This document shows, in pieces, positions 28,704 to 39,928 of a stretch of 64,000 nucleotides of DNA. The notes below the pieces were generated by a model, which saw nothing but the letters and a program-made list of their open reading frames with translations, was not told the origin of the DNA and searched no databases. Within the stretch, counting starts at the first letter, position 1. Each line of letters begins with the position of its first letter. The stretch lies in NCBI GenBank assembly GCA_025558095.1, contig JAIVFI010000020.1, positions 62,001 to 126,000 of the forward strand. The letters are read 5' to 3'. The DNA is from Hyaloraphidium curvatum (taxonomy: Eukaryota; Monoblepharomycota; Hyaloraphidiomycetes; Hyaloraphidiales; Hyaloraphidiaceae). The position numbers and the translations under genes were made by a program.

Positions 28704-31700
28704 TCACTGAAGAGACAGGAATGACAGCGGAACCATGCCCTCTTCCTCCATGCCCGGATCGCTGACCATTCGGCGAACTCTTCCCCAACCGTCTGGCAAG
28801 ATACGGCATTAATCAGGAGGAGATCGGACGGGCGATCAACGGACAACCCACCATCATGAGAGGTCAGGATCAACACCTTGTCGCCAACGGCAAGCGAAAG
28901 TTCGTCCTCGTGTTGCCGTTTGTACGGCTGGATGGCGACCGCATTCTTGTCGACGAGCGCCGCTAGCAGCGGCTCCTTCGACTGCGGAATCGAGGAGGAG
29001 ACGGGCGTGGAAGGAACGGTGGCTGCCGCAGCCGTGGCGGCGAACGATCCGGTGTCGATGGCGCCGGGGTAGGGGGGTGCCGACGGCGCGACGGCGGCCG
29101 ACTTGCCGTTGATGGCTTGGTAGCCGACGGCGCCGTTCGTCACATTGGGCGTCGCGGGCGAGTTGAAGTCCGCGGGCTTGGCCGTGAGAGACTGCAGCTC
29201 CGTGTCCCCGTGGCCCCCCTTGGCCGCCTGCGCTGCCGGAGACTGGTTCCGGCGGTAGAGATAGTAGCCGCCGCCCCCAATGAGCCCGACGGCCGCGATC
29301 CCGCCAATGACGCCGCCGACGATGGCGCCAATGTTGGCGGAGGAGGATGGAGGAGGGAGCGGTGTGGGCGTGGGAGTTGCGAGGCCGTTGGCCGTGACGC
29401 TCCACGCGGAGGCCTGCGCGTCCTCGCACGGACCGACCCTGACGACGTTGCCCGGTGCACTGCCGGTCGACGTCGGCAGGAGCAGGCAGCCGTCCCGGAC
29501 CTCCAGGTTGGAGTTGATGACCTTGGTGTTCTGGCTCCCGGCCGTCGAAGATTGGTTGTAGATGGTCCAGAAGGGCAGGTACGATGCCGCCTGGCGTCCG
29601 CGAAGGCGCCGCAGTCTGTCGCAGCTCACGCCCACCACGTTGCGCGTCCCCGCATCAACCGCCAAGCATTTGCCAGGCTCGGTGATTGACATGAGATCCA
29701 TGACATTGCACATCGGAGCCCTGCCGGAAGGGCAGTCGACGCGGAACGTGCCCCGCGCCGACGGGTTCATTGTGCAAACGGAGCCCGAGCAGGAAATGGA
29801 CCCGGCGGAATCCGAAGACAGGCGCACCTCGGATCCTTTCGGCAGATCGGCGGCACGTGCGCCATCGGGGAGGAGAGGAGGCCTCGGCGGCGGTTCAGGG
29901 AACACCGATGTCGGAGTGGCCGTCGCCGTCCGGCTGAGTGTCGTAGTGCCCGCCGTTTGCGAAGCTGTTCCCGACGCCGTTTCCGTAGGTGTCCTCGAAG
30001 CCGTCGCAGAAGCCGTCGCCGAGGCCGTGGGGCACGTGGTGATTGTTTCGTTTGCGAAAACGGCCAAGGCGGCCTCCTCACACCACCCAGCTAAAGTGCA
30101 ACGCGACATCAGTGGTGCCCAATGAAGCGTCCAGACTGCAACTCACTGCTCAGCTGATCGCAGACGTAGCCCTCCTCGCCCGAAGCTTCGGGCATGACCT
30201 GGCCCGGAGCAAGCACCGTGCAGGCGGAATTGCTGTACCAAGAGCATTCCTCCGCGTTCGGTCCCTGGCACTGGACTGTGCCACCCTCCACCAGCTCCCC
30301 GACTGTCCGAGCTTTCACATAGCCCGGTTCCGTGCAGCTCCGGACGCATTTCCACGGCCCCAGAGCGCCGCATTCGGTCACCGGCGGCTCGCCCGCGAGC
30401 AGCACGGAGGCCGCAACGGCACACCACCCGGCCTCCGCCTGGCCGCAGATCATCCCCTGGTCCGTCACGGGCGCAGGCTCGTTGGGCGCGAGCCGCGTGC
30501 AGTTGGAGTCCGTGTACCAGCTGCACGCCGTCACGTTGGGGCCGGAGCACTGGATGCGGCCGTTGGGCTGGCTCAGAAGGCGGACGTTGATGTAATGCCG
30601 CTGGTCGGCGCAGCTGCGGATGCAGGTGTAGTTGGTGGGGCCCGTCGGTGGCGGCTCGGGCGGCGTGGTGGTCGAGTTGTCCCCGCACACGGGGATATTG
30701 GGGTTCGATTCGACGCAGTGCGAGTCGTAGAATGCCGTGTCGAACTCCCAGCAGAGGTTGTCTGGGAAGATGGCGGTTAGCCGAAGTGATCCGGCGTTTG
30801 AACGCCTATAATGCCCACTGTTTTCGGGACTCAACCGGCAGAAGCCGTATCCGCTGGCGGAGTTGCCGTAGATGCTGTCGCGGACCTGCATCTGCGGGAT
30901 CGGGCCCGAAAAGTTGTTCCCCGCAAGGTTGATCCCGTTGAAGTAGCCGTTCTGGAGCATGCTCAGCACAGGCCCCGAGAGGCTGTTGTTCTCGAGGTTG
31001 ATCCCAAACAGGTCGTTGATCTGGGTTGCCCACACGGGGAACCCGCCAGAGAGCCGCTGGTTCGGGAAGCCAACGTTACGCAGGCCCTTTAGCTCCGAAA
31101 GGGTGTTTGCCGGGAGGTTTATGTCGCCCTTCAGCGGCGGATCGGCCTTCCAAGCAAGGAAAGTGATGCCCCAAGCGAGGCAGGAGACCTCGCGATTAGG
31201 CAATATGCCATCACGCCAGACTGCAGGTGCTTGCATGAGTACAGCGATCCAACCAAAACGACAAGCTACTCACATGGACAACATCCGGCAGTATCGTTCC
31301 ACAGACCCTTCTCGTCCTCGCCGTGGAACACGAGCCACTGCTTGAGCAGCTTGCACTGCTCCGCGGGGGTCTTGAAGCCGACGTACGGCTCGTCGACCTC
31401 CTCCATGTGGGGCGACAGCACCGGCGGCAACGGCGGGGGCTCCTTGTCGACGGGCGGATTTCCCGAACAGGCGACCAGGTTGCTAAGGCACTGGAGGGGC
31501 GTCGAGGGCGTCCACGAGGCCGTGGGGTAGTAGCACATCTGCTGGGTCGGGAACGAGCACTCCTGCAGGGTCGAAGGCAGCGCGGGTAGGTAGCCCGTAA
31601 TCTCGGTGTCCGAAAGCGTCAGGGTCGTCAAGTTGAGCCAGCCCCGGTCCAGCCGAGGAAGCTGACCCGAAATGTTGGTGCCCGACAGAACAACGGACTG

Positions 31701-32315
31701 CAGGGTGCGCAGATCCATCATCCATCGGGGAAACGGGCCGCTCAGGCCGGGGTTGTCCGAGAGATCGATGGAGGTGAAGTTGTCGGACAGGAAGTCGGCG
31801 GTGATCGGGCTGTCCTCGAGGTTGCCCCGGAGCGAGTCGCCTGTCCACGTCAGCGACTGCAGCTGCAGGTCCTCCGTGCACGTGATGCGCCGGGTGGCGG
31901 TAAGCGTCGACTCGTCGTAGCCGCAGCACCTATCGGCACCGGCAATTCGGCGAGGGAGAGACGCGATGATCAAGAGATGCACCCTCGGATGCTGAGGCCG
32001 GCTCACCCCGTCGAGTTGCCCGCCTGCTCCGACCAGAGCACTCCCTCGGCTCCCAAATTGGTCAAGAAGTTATAGATAGGCAGACATTTGTAGTACCAGC
32101 TTTCACGGGGCGAGGGGTGCCGGTGTCAGGGCCCACGCGAGATAGGTCCCCCGCCGAGCAACATACAACGGGGGTTGCGTGGTCCGCCTGTGCTTTGTCG
32201 CCGCGTCCACTGCGTGGGAGCCGAGCGGCGCGGCCAGCAGCAGCAGCAGCGCGCCCGCGGCGGCGGCCAGCGGGATGCCGCAGCGCCGCCGGCCCGAGGA
32301 TCCGCGTGGCGCCAT
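28704..32315 (-). CDS. Receptor-like protein: extracellular LRR and Cys-rich modules, TM helix, intracellular SH3 domain
   Basis: Six exons: 32315-32167, 32099-32007, 31929-31274, 31220-30147, 30090-28852, 28792-28704; introns 67, 77, 53, 56 and 59 nt; 1099 residues. Order: signal peptide (AAAAGALLLLLAAPLGSHAV); LRR N-cap region (CLPIYNFLTNLG...STGCCGYDE); leucine-rich repeats (SIDLSDNPGLSGPFPRWM, SVVLSGTNISGQLPRLD, GINLENNSLSGPVLSML); two or three Cys modules with CSWY(T/S)(D/N)S and AGWC; a Thr/Ser-rich stalk; a segment with ricin-B-like strands (GKCLAVDAG); TM helix ~900-925 (IGAIVGGVIGGIAAVGLIGG) followed by YRR; disordered tail; C-terminal SH3 (VAIQPYKRQHEDELSLAVGD, DDGWGRVRRM, EEGMVPLSFLSLQ). 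The final splice is needed to complete the SH3. It looks like a surface receptor with an SH3 output; ligand and partners unknown. Confidence 0.85.
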
Positions 32316-32695
32316 GGAGACGCGGCCGCGCTGCGCGATGCGGGCACCACCGGTCGCCCGATCACTCGCGCGCAAGGCGTGGCCGAGGGATGAGCGGCCG
32401 GGGCAAGCCACCTGTGTCCTTGTCGGGTGGAGGCGGAGTTTGAAGGACTTGCCTTGCCCGCTTGCCCGTGACGAATTTCGGTATACGAACGGAGCCCGGC
32501 GCCTGGTATTCACGGACCGCAATCTATTTCCAAAACGACCGAGGATGGTGGAACGAATGCATGCCAATGTAACACGCGTACTTCCGACGTAGCAGTGCGC
32601 TGGCGCGCATCACCGCTGCGCAATCACCTCACTAATCTCCCGACCACGAAGCCGAGGGCAAAGCCCGCTGCTATCGCCGCTCCTCCCACGAACAG

Positions 32696-35600
32696 TCAAT
32701 CCTCGTCCACGAAAAGCAGGCGCTTCTTCCGCGCAGTCTGTGGAGGAACAACGGGCACTGATCAGCCCTGCGATCGCGGGAAAGAGCGCCGCTCCCACCT
32801 TGGTCTGCACGAGGTGCTCGTACACCTTCTCAAAGATGGTGTGCGTGTTCTTTTCCGGGTCGCCGTTGACGTAGGACCACGTTTCGCCCTGCAGCTCCCA
32901 GGCAAGGTGCTCGTCGTACAGGCAGGCGCGAACAATCTCGTCGAGGCGCGCCCGTTGCCGCGGCGAAGTAATGGGCACACTGAGGGAAGCGGTCAGCGAC
33001 AAGGCCGTCTTCATGCTCGGCTAGGAACCAACAGAATCTCGCACCGCCGCGAGATGTTGCGGTGCATCAGGTCCGCGCTGGCGATGTACACCTTGGTGTC
33101 CTCGCCGTCCCCGAACTTGTAGATGCGCGAGTGCTCGAGGTACTTGCCGATGATGCTCCGCACGCGGATGTTCTTGCTTAGCCCCTCGACGCCGGGCTTC
33201 AGGCAGCACACGCCGCGGACGACGATGTCGATCCAGCAGCCGGCCTGGCTGGCGCGGTACAGGGCTCCGATGATGCCAGGGTCCGTGATCGAGTTGCACT
33301 TGATGAAGATCTGGCCGTCATCGCCCTTGGCGGCCTGCTCCTCGATCAGCTCCATCAGCTTGTTGCGCATGAGCAGCGGGGCCACGATCAGCGAGTTGTA
33401 ATCCTGGAACCGCGAGTAGCCCGTGAGGTAGTTGAACAGGTCCACCGCGTCCTCGCCGATACGCTGGTCCGACGTGAAGAAGCTCAGGTCCTCGTAGATG
33501 CCCGCGGTCTTGCGGTTGTAGTTGCCCGTGGACGCGTGGACGTAGCGCTTGGTGCTCTTGCCCTCCTTCCGGATCACCAGCGTTATCTTGGCGTGCGTCT
33601 TGAGCCCCTCAACGCCGTAGACCTGACAGCCGCTCTGGTCAGACCCGGCGAAACGCGAGCACCACAGCTGGACACTCACGACGTGGACTCCAGCCTGCTC
33701 CAAGCGTCGGCTCCAGTTGACGTTGCTCATCTCGTTGAACCTCGCCTTGAGTTCGAGCAGGACGACCACCTGCTTGCCGCTTTCGGCCGCGCGGATCAGC
33801 GCCTGGATCAGAGGGTTCTCGCCGTCGCTGGTCCGGTACAGGGTCATCTTGATCGCCATGACGTGCGGGTCCAGGCTTGCCGATTCGACAAAGGCCTCGA
33901 CGCTGGCCGGGAAGGACTCGTAGGGGAGGTGGACCATGATGTCCCCCTTCTTGCTGAGGATGTCGAAGAAGCGGTGAGGGGCTGCCATGTGGTCGAAATC
34001 GAGGATTTTGGGGATGCGGGGAGCGTAGTTGGTGGATTTGAGGTGCGGGCGGTTGAGCTTCATGAGGGCCCAGAGGCAGGTCAGGTCCATGAGTCCCCAG
34101 TCGCTGGAGAGCAAGTCAGCTTCCACAGTCGCTGCACACCAGCGCAACGCCCACTTGATGTAGACGTCCTCGCGCTTGATCTTCATGCGGTTGGTGAGGA
34201 GTTGCGTCACCTTCTCCTGCTCGTCCGGCTCTTCCTCCTCGTCGTCGACATCCGCCTTCGACCGCCTCGACTTCTTGTGGAGCTCCGCGTCCTTGCTGTG
34301 CTTCTTCTTCTTCCTGTGTTGGTCCGGGAAGTCCAGCTCCAGCCGCACCGCCGGCTCGGCGCGCTTGTGCTTCTTGGTCTGAAGCTCGATCACCTCCCTC
34401 AGGTCGCCCTCGATGTCCCCGTACAGCCCCAGATCCGCGTGCCGCGTGAGCCGGAACACGCACCGGCCGATGATCTTCATGCCGCGGAAGAGTTCCTGGG
34501 CGTTGCCGTAGATGAGCTCCTCCATCGGGACGAGGACTACGGGTTGGTCGGGGCCGGCCTGCTTCGGGTCCAGGAGCTGCGTGAGGTTGATGAGGCGGGT
34601 GGAGGTGGGGACCTTGACGCGGGCAAACTTCTCTTGGGAGGTGACGGGGTCGAGGATGGAGAAGCCCTGGAGAGCGAAGTGTCTCAGCGATCGTCTCTGC
34701 GGACAGCGGTTCTCGGCCGCGGTCGCCAAACGTACGATGTTGAGGCTGAGGTTGCTGACGTAGGCGAAGGGGTGAGAGGAGTCGACGCTCAGAGGGGTCA
34801 GGGTGTCCATGACTTCGGTCTCAAAGTAGTCCTTCAAAGCAGCCTTTTCGGCGTTGTTGAGCTCGTCCCACTTCTTCAGCGTGACGTGCTCCCGAGCCAG
34901 CTCCTCCAAAAGCTCCTTGAAAATTTCAATCTGGTGGTTCACTATCGGCGGCAGCTTCTCGCGGATCCGCGCTAGCTGCTCGCTCGGGGTGAGGCTCTCT
35001 TGCGAGAGCAGGTGCGGGATGTCCCGCTCCATAGCGTTCAGCCGGCCGACGCGGACCTCAAAAAACTCGTCGAGATTCGACGAAAAGATGGCCAGGAACT
35101 TGAACTGCGGAGAATGGATCAGCGACGCCGAGCCGACGAGCGGCGGAGATGCCCACCCGCTCCAGAAGGGGCAAATCGGTCCGTTCCGCCATCGCCAGCA
35201 CGCGTTTGTTGAATTCTATCCAGCTCAGCTCCCGGTTGACGAGGTCCTTGGGGTCCGGCATCTCCCCGCGACGCTCGCTCAGCTTATCCGATATCTCGTC
35301 CGGATCGCCGGCGGCGTCCGCATCGGGGTCCAGGAGCGCACCGGGCAGGACAGGCAGCACGGTGGTCGCCTGCTGATCCTCGATGAGCATCTGCGTGAAC
35401 TCCTGCGCCGACAGCGAGGGCGTGATGCCCTCCGGCGGGAGCTCGGGGTCCGTCGGCACATAGGTGTTCGGCGACCGCGGGTCGGGATGCGGTTTGTCCC
35501 GCGACCATGTCCGCGTCTTCTCCAGGATCGGCGGCCGCCGCAGCGCCGCGGTCAGCGGCGATTCAGGGCGCTCGGCGTCGGAGTGGGAGTGGTTGGTTGC

Positions 35601-35708
35601 CGCCGAGTCGGGCGACACCCCGTTGGCGCCGTTGACGGCGTAGACGACCGTGCCGAGGTCGGCATCGGCCGTGTGGCGGCCGGACGTGTTTGCGTCCCCG
35701 GCCGACAT
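32696..35708 (-). CDS. Polyphosphate kinase 1 with eukaryotic extensions
   Basis: Four exons: 35708-35157, 35104-33033, 32979-32799, 32737-32696; introns 52, 53 and 61 nt; 948 residues. PPK1 polymerises the gamma-phosphate of ATP into inorganic polyphosphate. Family features: N domain LVNRELSWIEFNKRVLAMAE, KFLAIFSSNLDEFFEVRVGR created by splice 1, PYESFPASVEAFVESAS, the autophosphorylated-His region LKTHAKITLVIRKEG (His ~687), YVHASTGNYNRKTA (~705) and ISRRCEILVPITSPRQRARL across splice 2. The ~155-residue N-terminal extension is disordered. A ~70-residue Lys-rich then Asp/Glu-rich insert (HRKKKKHSKDAELHKKSRR, DDEEEEPDEQE) interrupts the domain. Introns show it is nuclear-encoded, not bacterial contamination. 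It is divergent from the hydrolase at 36043. Confidence 0.93.
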
Positions 35709-36042
35709 GTCCGCGGGGTCGTGCAGGGTGCCGAGAACTCAGAGCCTCGCGGGCGGCGCAGGCGCAGCACGATCTGTCCACGTGCCCTCCCGAGGCGGAG
35801 AACACACTAGGGCCCGCCCCGTTCAGCATTTCCCGCGAGCGTGGAGCGAAGCCAGCATCTGGATGAGCCGGAGTCGATGTTGATGACCCGCGATCGGTTT
35901 CCCGCTGGGGGAGTGATGACGTGGAGCTCCCTCCCAACATCCAAACACGCCTGGCTCAATCCCACTGGCCCGAGCGCATCGGGGTCTGACCGCGATTCGA
36001 GCGCTCGAAGCGTGGGCTCCATCAGACCTTGACTCACCAACA
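35709..36042. promoter_or_regulatory. Divergent promoter region of PPK1 and the ABHD-type hydrolase
   Basis: 334 nt between the ATG of PPK1 (minus) and that of the alpha/beta hydrolase (plus). No gene is supported inside, and both promoters should lie here. Confidence 0.55.
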
Positions 36043-37797
36043 ATGGACGAGGCGCACACCGCCCTTCTGGTCGCCGCCGGGATCCTGCTGGTCTACTTCC
36101 TGCTGTCGCTGCTCCGGACGCGGGTCAATATTGTCCATGCGGAGGTCCCGGCACTGGTCCCGACGGGCAGGAACGGCAAGCTCGCGCCGCTCTCGGATCT
36201 CGTCAGCCCGGAGGCGTGCCCGGCACTCCATCGTTTCCGGCCGACGCCGTGGCTGCTTTCGGGCCACCTGCAGACCTATTACGCCTCGGGTTTCACCTAC
36301 CGCGACGAGGATCTCGTGCACTATGAGCGTGACACGATTAGGATGCCGGATGGCGGCACCGTGACGCAGGACTGGTCGCCGAGGATCCCGGCTACCCTGG
36401 AAGAGGCGGTCAAGCCCGTCGTCTTCATCACCCATGGTCTGACGGGCGGGAGCCACGAGTCCTATGTCATGTCATTGGTGCGATATGTCGTCGACGACCT
36501 CGACATGTTCGCGGTCGTTCAGAATTTCAGGGGATGCGCTGAAACGGAGCTCACGAGCCCCATTTGCTACAACGGCGGCTGGACAGGGGATCTCGCTCTC
36601 GGAATAGAGCACGCTCGGCGGAGGATCCTTGATGTCCGACGCCAGCACGGGAGCGATGAATCCGCAATCGTCATGGCCGGGGTCGGCTTTTCCCTGGGAG
36701 CCAATATCATGGCGAAGTTCGTGGGCGAGACGGGACCTGCGTGCCCGTTGACTTGTCACATATCCGTGGCCAACCCTGCGGACCTGCTGGCGGGATCGCG
36801 GCACCTGGAGAGCTCCTTCTTTCTGAAGAACGTCTACAGCCGAATCATGGGCGGCAACTTGATCACCATGCTGAAGCGCCACATCCACCATTTTCACGAG
36901 GCCCAGTACCCGTTCGTCGACCTCCCCCGCGTCGTCGCCAGCAAGAGCATCCTGGAGTTCGATGACCGCTTTACCGCTCCTTTGTTCGGCTTTGCTTCCG
37001 CTGCCGAATACTACCGCTACGCGAGCAGCGCCAACTTCGTCCACACCATCTCCATCCCCACCGTCTTTGTGCACGCGCTGGACGATCCTGTGGCGCCCAT
37101 GTCGAGCCTGCCGATCCTCGAGATCACCAAGAACCCGTATCTCTCCCTCGTCTGGACGCAGCACGGCGGGCATCTGGGCTTCTTCCGCGGACTGTTCCGG
37201 CCGCACAGGTGGTCGACGGACGCCGTCGCGCAGCTGCTGCACGTCTTGATTCCGCAGCAGCGTGGGCCCGGCGAGCTCGGCAGGGCACCTGGAGACACCG
37301 TGATTCCTGTGCAGGCTCGTTCGGCGTGGGAGAGGTCTCAAAGCCGAGAGAGGATGGGCTTGCCGAGCACGTACGGGGAGGCCGAACTCGCTGAGCTCAG
37401 AATCCGGGCTTCCCCTTGGAAAGAAGACTCGGCGCATGTCGTCATGGCGAGGGCGCGAAGCCCCACTTGGCTCCTGCCTTCGGAGGCCAACAGACGAGAG
37501 GTGTTGGCACCGTCGCCGATGCCGCCGCTCAGCGAGCGCTTCAAGGAGGACCTTGCGTTGGCGATCGTCGGTGCGAAAAAGCTGTCGTCAAAGTCGGGGC
37601 GGCCAGCAAATGCGGCTATTGCGGCCGTCGACGTTGCTCCTGTTCCTCTCAAGTCGGCCTCTTTGTTCCCGTTGGAGTCGGCGTCGAAACGGCGGAGGGA
37701 AGGGAGGCCTCCCAGCGCGGCGGAGATGGTGGGGACGACTCTGACTGTTTCCATGCTGGGCATCCTATTGTTCCACTTGCGCGAAGCCTTGAAGTGA
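36043..37797 (+). CDS. ABHD1/3-EHT1-type alpha/beta hydrolase
   Basis: Intronless, 584 residues. An N-terminal membrane helix (ALLVAAGILLVYFLLSLL) precedes FRPTPWLLSGHLQTYYASGF, diagnostic for the YheT/ABHD1-3/EHT1 family. The triad is visible: nucleophile Ser217 in GVGFSLGAN, Asp347 in HALDDPVAP and His377 in QHGGHLGFF; the oxyanion loop is ITHGLTGGSHESY. Fungal relatives (Eht1, Eeb1, Imo32-like proteins) make or hydrolyse medium-chain esters or act as phospholipases. After residue ~410 there is a disordered, basic tail and a weak hydrophobic C-terminal segment (TLTVSMLGILLFHL), an extension beyond the usual length. Activity class is secure, substrate is not. Confidence 0.88.
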   Translation: MDEAHTALLVAAGILLVYFLLSLLRTRVNIVHAEVPALVPTGRNGKLAPLSDLVSPEACPALHRFRPTPWLLSGHLQTYYASGFTYRDEDLVHYERDTIRMPDGGTVTQDWSPRIPATLEEAVKPVVFITHGLTGGSHESYVMSLVRYVVDDLDMFAVVQNFRGCAETELTSPICYNGGWTGDLALGIEHARRRILDVRRQHGSDESAIVMAGVGFSLGANIMAKFVGETGPACPLTCHISVANPADLLAGSRHLESSFFLKNVYSRIMGGNLITMLKRHIHHFHEAQYPFVDLPRVVASKSILEFDDRFTAPLFGFASAAEYYRYASSANFVHTISIPTVFVHALDDPVAPMSSLPILEITKNPYLSLVWTQHGGHLGFFRGLFRPHRWSTDAVAQLLHVLIPQQRGPGELGRAPGDTVIPVQARSAWERSQSRERMGLPSTYGEAELAELRIRASPWKEDSAHVVMARARSPTWLLPSEANRREVLAPSPMPPLSERFKEDLALAIVGAKKLSSKSGRPANAAIAAVDVAPVPLKSASLFPLESASKRRREGRPPSAAEMVGTTLTVSMLGILLFHLREALK

Positions 37798-37819
37798 TAG
37801 CCAATAACATCGGAGAGCT

Positions 37820-38966
37820 TCATAGATCGAACTTAATCCCCGTCCACTCCTCGCTCTTGTCCCAGAGTTGCCGCGCCATGTCCGCGTCCGCCGCCAGCTT
37901 CGGCTCCGGGTTCAGCACCGGGTAACCTCCCATCTTCGCCCAGCCGTCCGGCCCGATGAAGGCTTCCCGCGGGCAAGAAGGCTCCGTCGCGGCAAAGAGC
38001 GTGGGGAGAGCCCCCATTTCGGCAGACTGGCCGAATAGGTAGTTGGAGAAGCCGACCAGGTAGCTCATGATTCCGGTAGACATCTGCGGTCCGTTGTACT
38101 GCATCACAATAGTGTCGGCATTAGCAACGGCACCCCGAGACGGGGACGCGCTCGATCGGTACCTGGAGGTTGGTCGCGGTGTAGCCCGGATGTGCGGAAG
38201 CCACGAACAGCTTGGACTTGCCCCCCGCCGCGGCGTCCGCGCGGCGCTGGAGCTCGTGCGTGAAGAGCAGGTTCGCGAGCTTGGAAGCCGCGTACGCCGT
38301 CCAGGCGCCGTATCCCGTCTTCCAGTCGGGTAGGTTGTTGAAGTCCAGCTTCGAAGCCATGTTCGAGGCATAGCTGGACACGTTGACCACGCGCGGGGCG
38401 GGCGACTTCATGACGCGGTCAAAGACAAGCGAGGCCAGGGCAAAGTGACCGAGATGGTTGGTTCCGAACTGACAAAGCAGCAAACACTTCAGCGGGGGCC
38501 CTCTCTTTGGTCAAACGGCCGAGACGAACCTGCATCTCGAAACCGTCCTTTGTCAGAGTCCGCGTCGGAATGGCCATGACGCCTGCGTTGAGGCAGAGAA
38601 TGTCGACGACGTCCCACTCCTTCTTGACCGCTTCGGCAAAGGTTTTCACGCTCTCCAGGCTCGACAGGTCGAGCGGAGGCAGCCACTTCAGATCGGCGCC
38701 GGGAACGGACTCCTGGATCTTCTTCACGGCCTCTTCCGCCCTTTCGGGCGACCGACAGGCGAGCCAGACGGAGGCTCCCGCGCGGGCGAGCTCCAGAGCC
38801 GTCGGAAAGCCGATTCCTGGTCGCGATCTTTAGCCGACATCCTGGATTACGTTTGCCGGCAGCGGGGCCCACCAGAGTTAGCGCCGGTCACGATGGCCTT
38901 CTTCCCCTCCTGCGAGGGGATCTTTGACGCGTCCCACTTCTTCGGAATCGATGGAGACGCCGACAT
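37820..38966 (-). CDS. Retinol-dehydrogenase-like SDR
   Basis: Four exons: 38966-38873, 38816-38530, 38468-38163, 38098-37820; introns 56, 61 and 64 nt; 321 residues. SPSIPKKWDASKIPSQEGKK leads into AIVTGANSGIGFPTALELAR, where splice 1 completes TGxxxGIG. ACRSPERAEEAVKKI (NADP-type basic residue after beta 2), LDLSSLESVKTFAEAV, ILCLNAGVMAIPTRTLTKDG, FGTNHLGHFAL, VVNVSSYAS and YAASKLANLLF (YxxxK) follow, with ASAHPGYTATNLQ near the end. This is the classic WWOX/RDH11-14-like group that reduces or oxidises lipid aldehydes or alcohols. No membrane anchor. Divergent from the DUF599 gene, 125 nt between ATGs. Confidence 0.9.
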
Positions 38967-39091
38967 TCTTCCCCCGCGATTCAGGATCGGTTTCGCGAGG
39001 AATGAAGTCAAGATTGAGAGGTTTCAGTTTCAGGGTGTTCCGCTACTCGTTCGAGGCCGACCGCCGCTCCGACGGGGCACGCGACACGGCC
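38967..39091. promoter_or_regulatory. 125-nt divergent promoter region (SDR / DUF599)
   Basis: Only 125 nt separate the ATG of the RDH-like SDR (minus) from the ATG of the DUF599 gene (plus), implying a compact bidirectional promoter. Confidence 0.5.
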
Positions 39092-39928
39092 ATGGCGACC
39101 GCGACGGTGTCGCCCTCGCCGACAGGCACTTCTACTCCTACGGGGATTCCGTCGCCGACGCCCGCTCCCACGCCGTCGACGTGGCAGCAGTACCAGTCGC
39201 TGTTCTTTGCCCTTATCCTCGTGGTCCTCTTCCTCGCCTACCATGCGTACCTGCTCTACGTGCTCCGGGTCGCGCCGCACCGGACGGTCATGGGCGTCAC
39301 CAAGGCGACGCGAAAAATATGGGCTGCCGAGCTCATGATGCCCCCCAGCTCGCCGAGCAACCTGCAGCAGATCGTTGCGGTGCACACCCTGCGGAACATG
39401 AACATGTCCAACACCATGATGGCCTCGGCGTGCGTCGCCATCACGTTCGGCATGACGAGCTGGGTGTCGGCGCTCTCCAAGGCCTCGGCCGAGAGCATCA
39501 TCTCGTTCCTCGGCGGGAGCGGGAGCCTGGACGAGTACAAGATCGTGGCCATCATCTTCCTGTACATGGCTGCGTTCTTCTGCTTCACGCAGTCGGCGCG
39601 CTACCTGAATCACTTTGAGTTTCTCGTCACGCCACCGCTCAGCGAGCTGGACCTGGCGTACCTAAGCTGCGGCGACGATTCCGAGAGGAAGCTGGAGAAC
39701 ACCATGAGGAAGATCAGCTCGGTGAAGCCGAATCCCGTTTCGGCGGGGCGCATCTTGAACGTCGGGGGGGCATGGTACTCGGCCGGCCAGCGGTTCGTCT
39801 ACGCGACGTTCCCCGTAATCCTGTGGTTCTTTGGGGACATAGCGTTCCTTGTGAGCGGCTTGTGCCTTCTGCCGTTGATGTTCGTGTTGGATTTTGTCGA
39901 TATTGGACTTCACTTGAAGCAGAAATAA
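39092..39928 (+). CDS. DUF599-family membrane protein
   Basis: Intronless, 278 residues; the ATG at 39092 opens a Thr/Pro/Ser-rich N-terminus (STPTGIPSPTPAPTPSTW). Four membrane helices follow: SLFFALILVVLFLAYHAYLL, a helix around MASACVAITFGMTSW, IVAIIFLYMAAFFCF and FPVILWFFGDIAFLVSGLC to LPLMFVLDFVDIG. The intervening YHAYLLYVLR...RKIWA, AVHTLRNMNMSNTMMAS and SARYLNHFEFLV motifs match DUF599 (R-x-W, QTLRN-like, FxQSxRYxNH signatures), found in bacteria, plants and fungi. The biochemical role of DUF599 is unknown. The N-terminal Ser/Thr-rich stretch may be glycosylated or simply disordered. Confidence 0.82.
   Translation: MATATVSPSPTGTSTPTGIPSPTPAPTPSTWQQYQSLFFALILVVLFLAYHAYLLYVLRVAPHRTVMGVTKATRKIWAAELMMPPSSPSNLQQIVAVHTLRNMNMSNTMMASACVAITFGMTSWVSALSKASAESIISFLGGSGSLDEYKIVAIIFLYMAAFFCFTQSARYLNHFEFLVTPPLSELDLAYLSCGDDSERKLENTMRKISSVKPNPVSAGRILNVGGAWYSAGQRFVYATFPVILWFFGDIAFLVSGLCLLPLMFVLDFVDIGLHLKQK

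Noticed and set aside
32236-32252. CAG/GCA trinucleotide run
   Set aside because: It is the Leu-rich core of a signal peptide, not an independent repeat of interest.
34092-34127. Possible 36-nt GT-AG intron inside PPK1 before SDWGLMDLTCLW
   Set aside because: Below any confirmed intron size here and the frame stays open through it, so it was kept as coding.
33536-34975. 479-codon plus-strand ORF
   Set aside because: Antisense to PPK1, which has strong family motifs.
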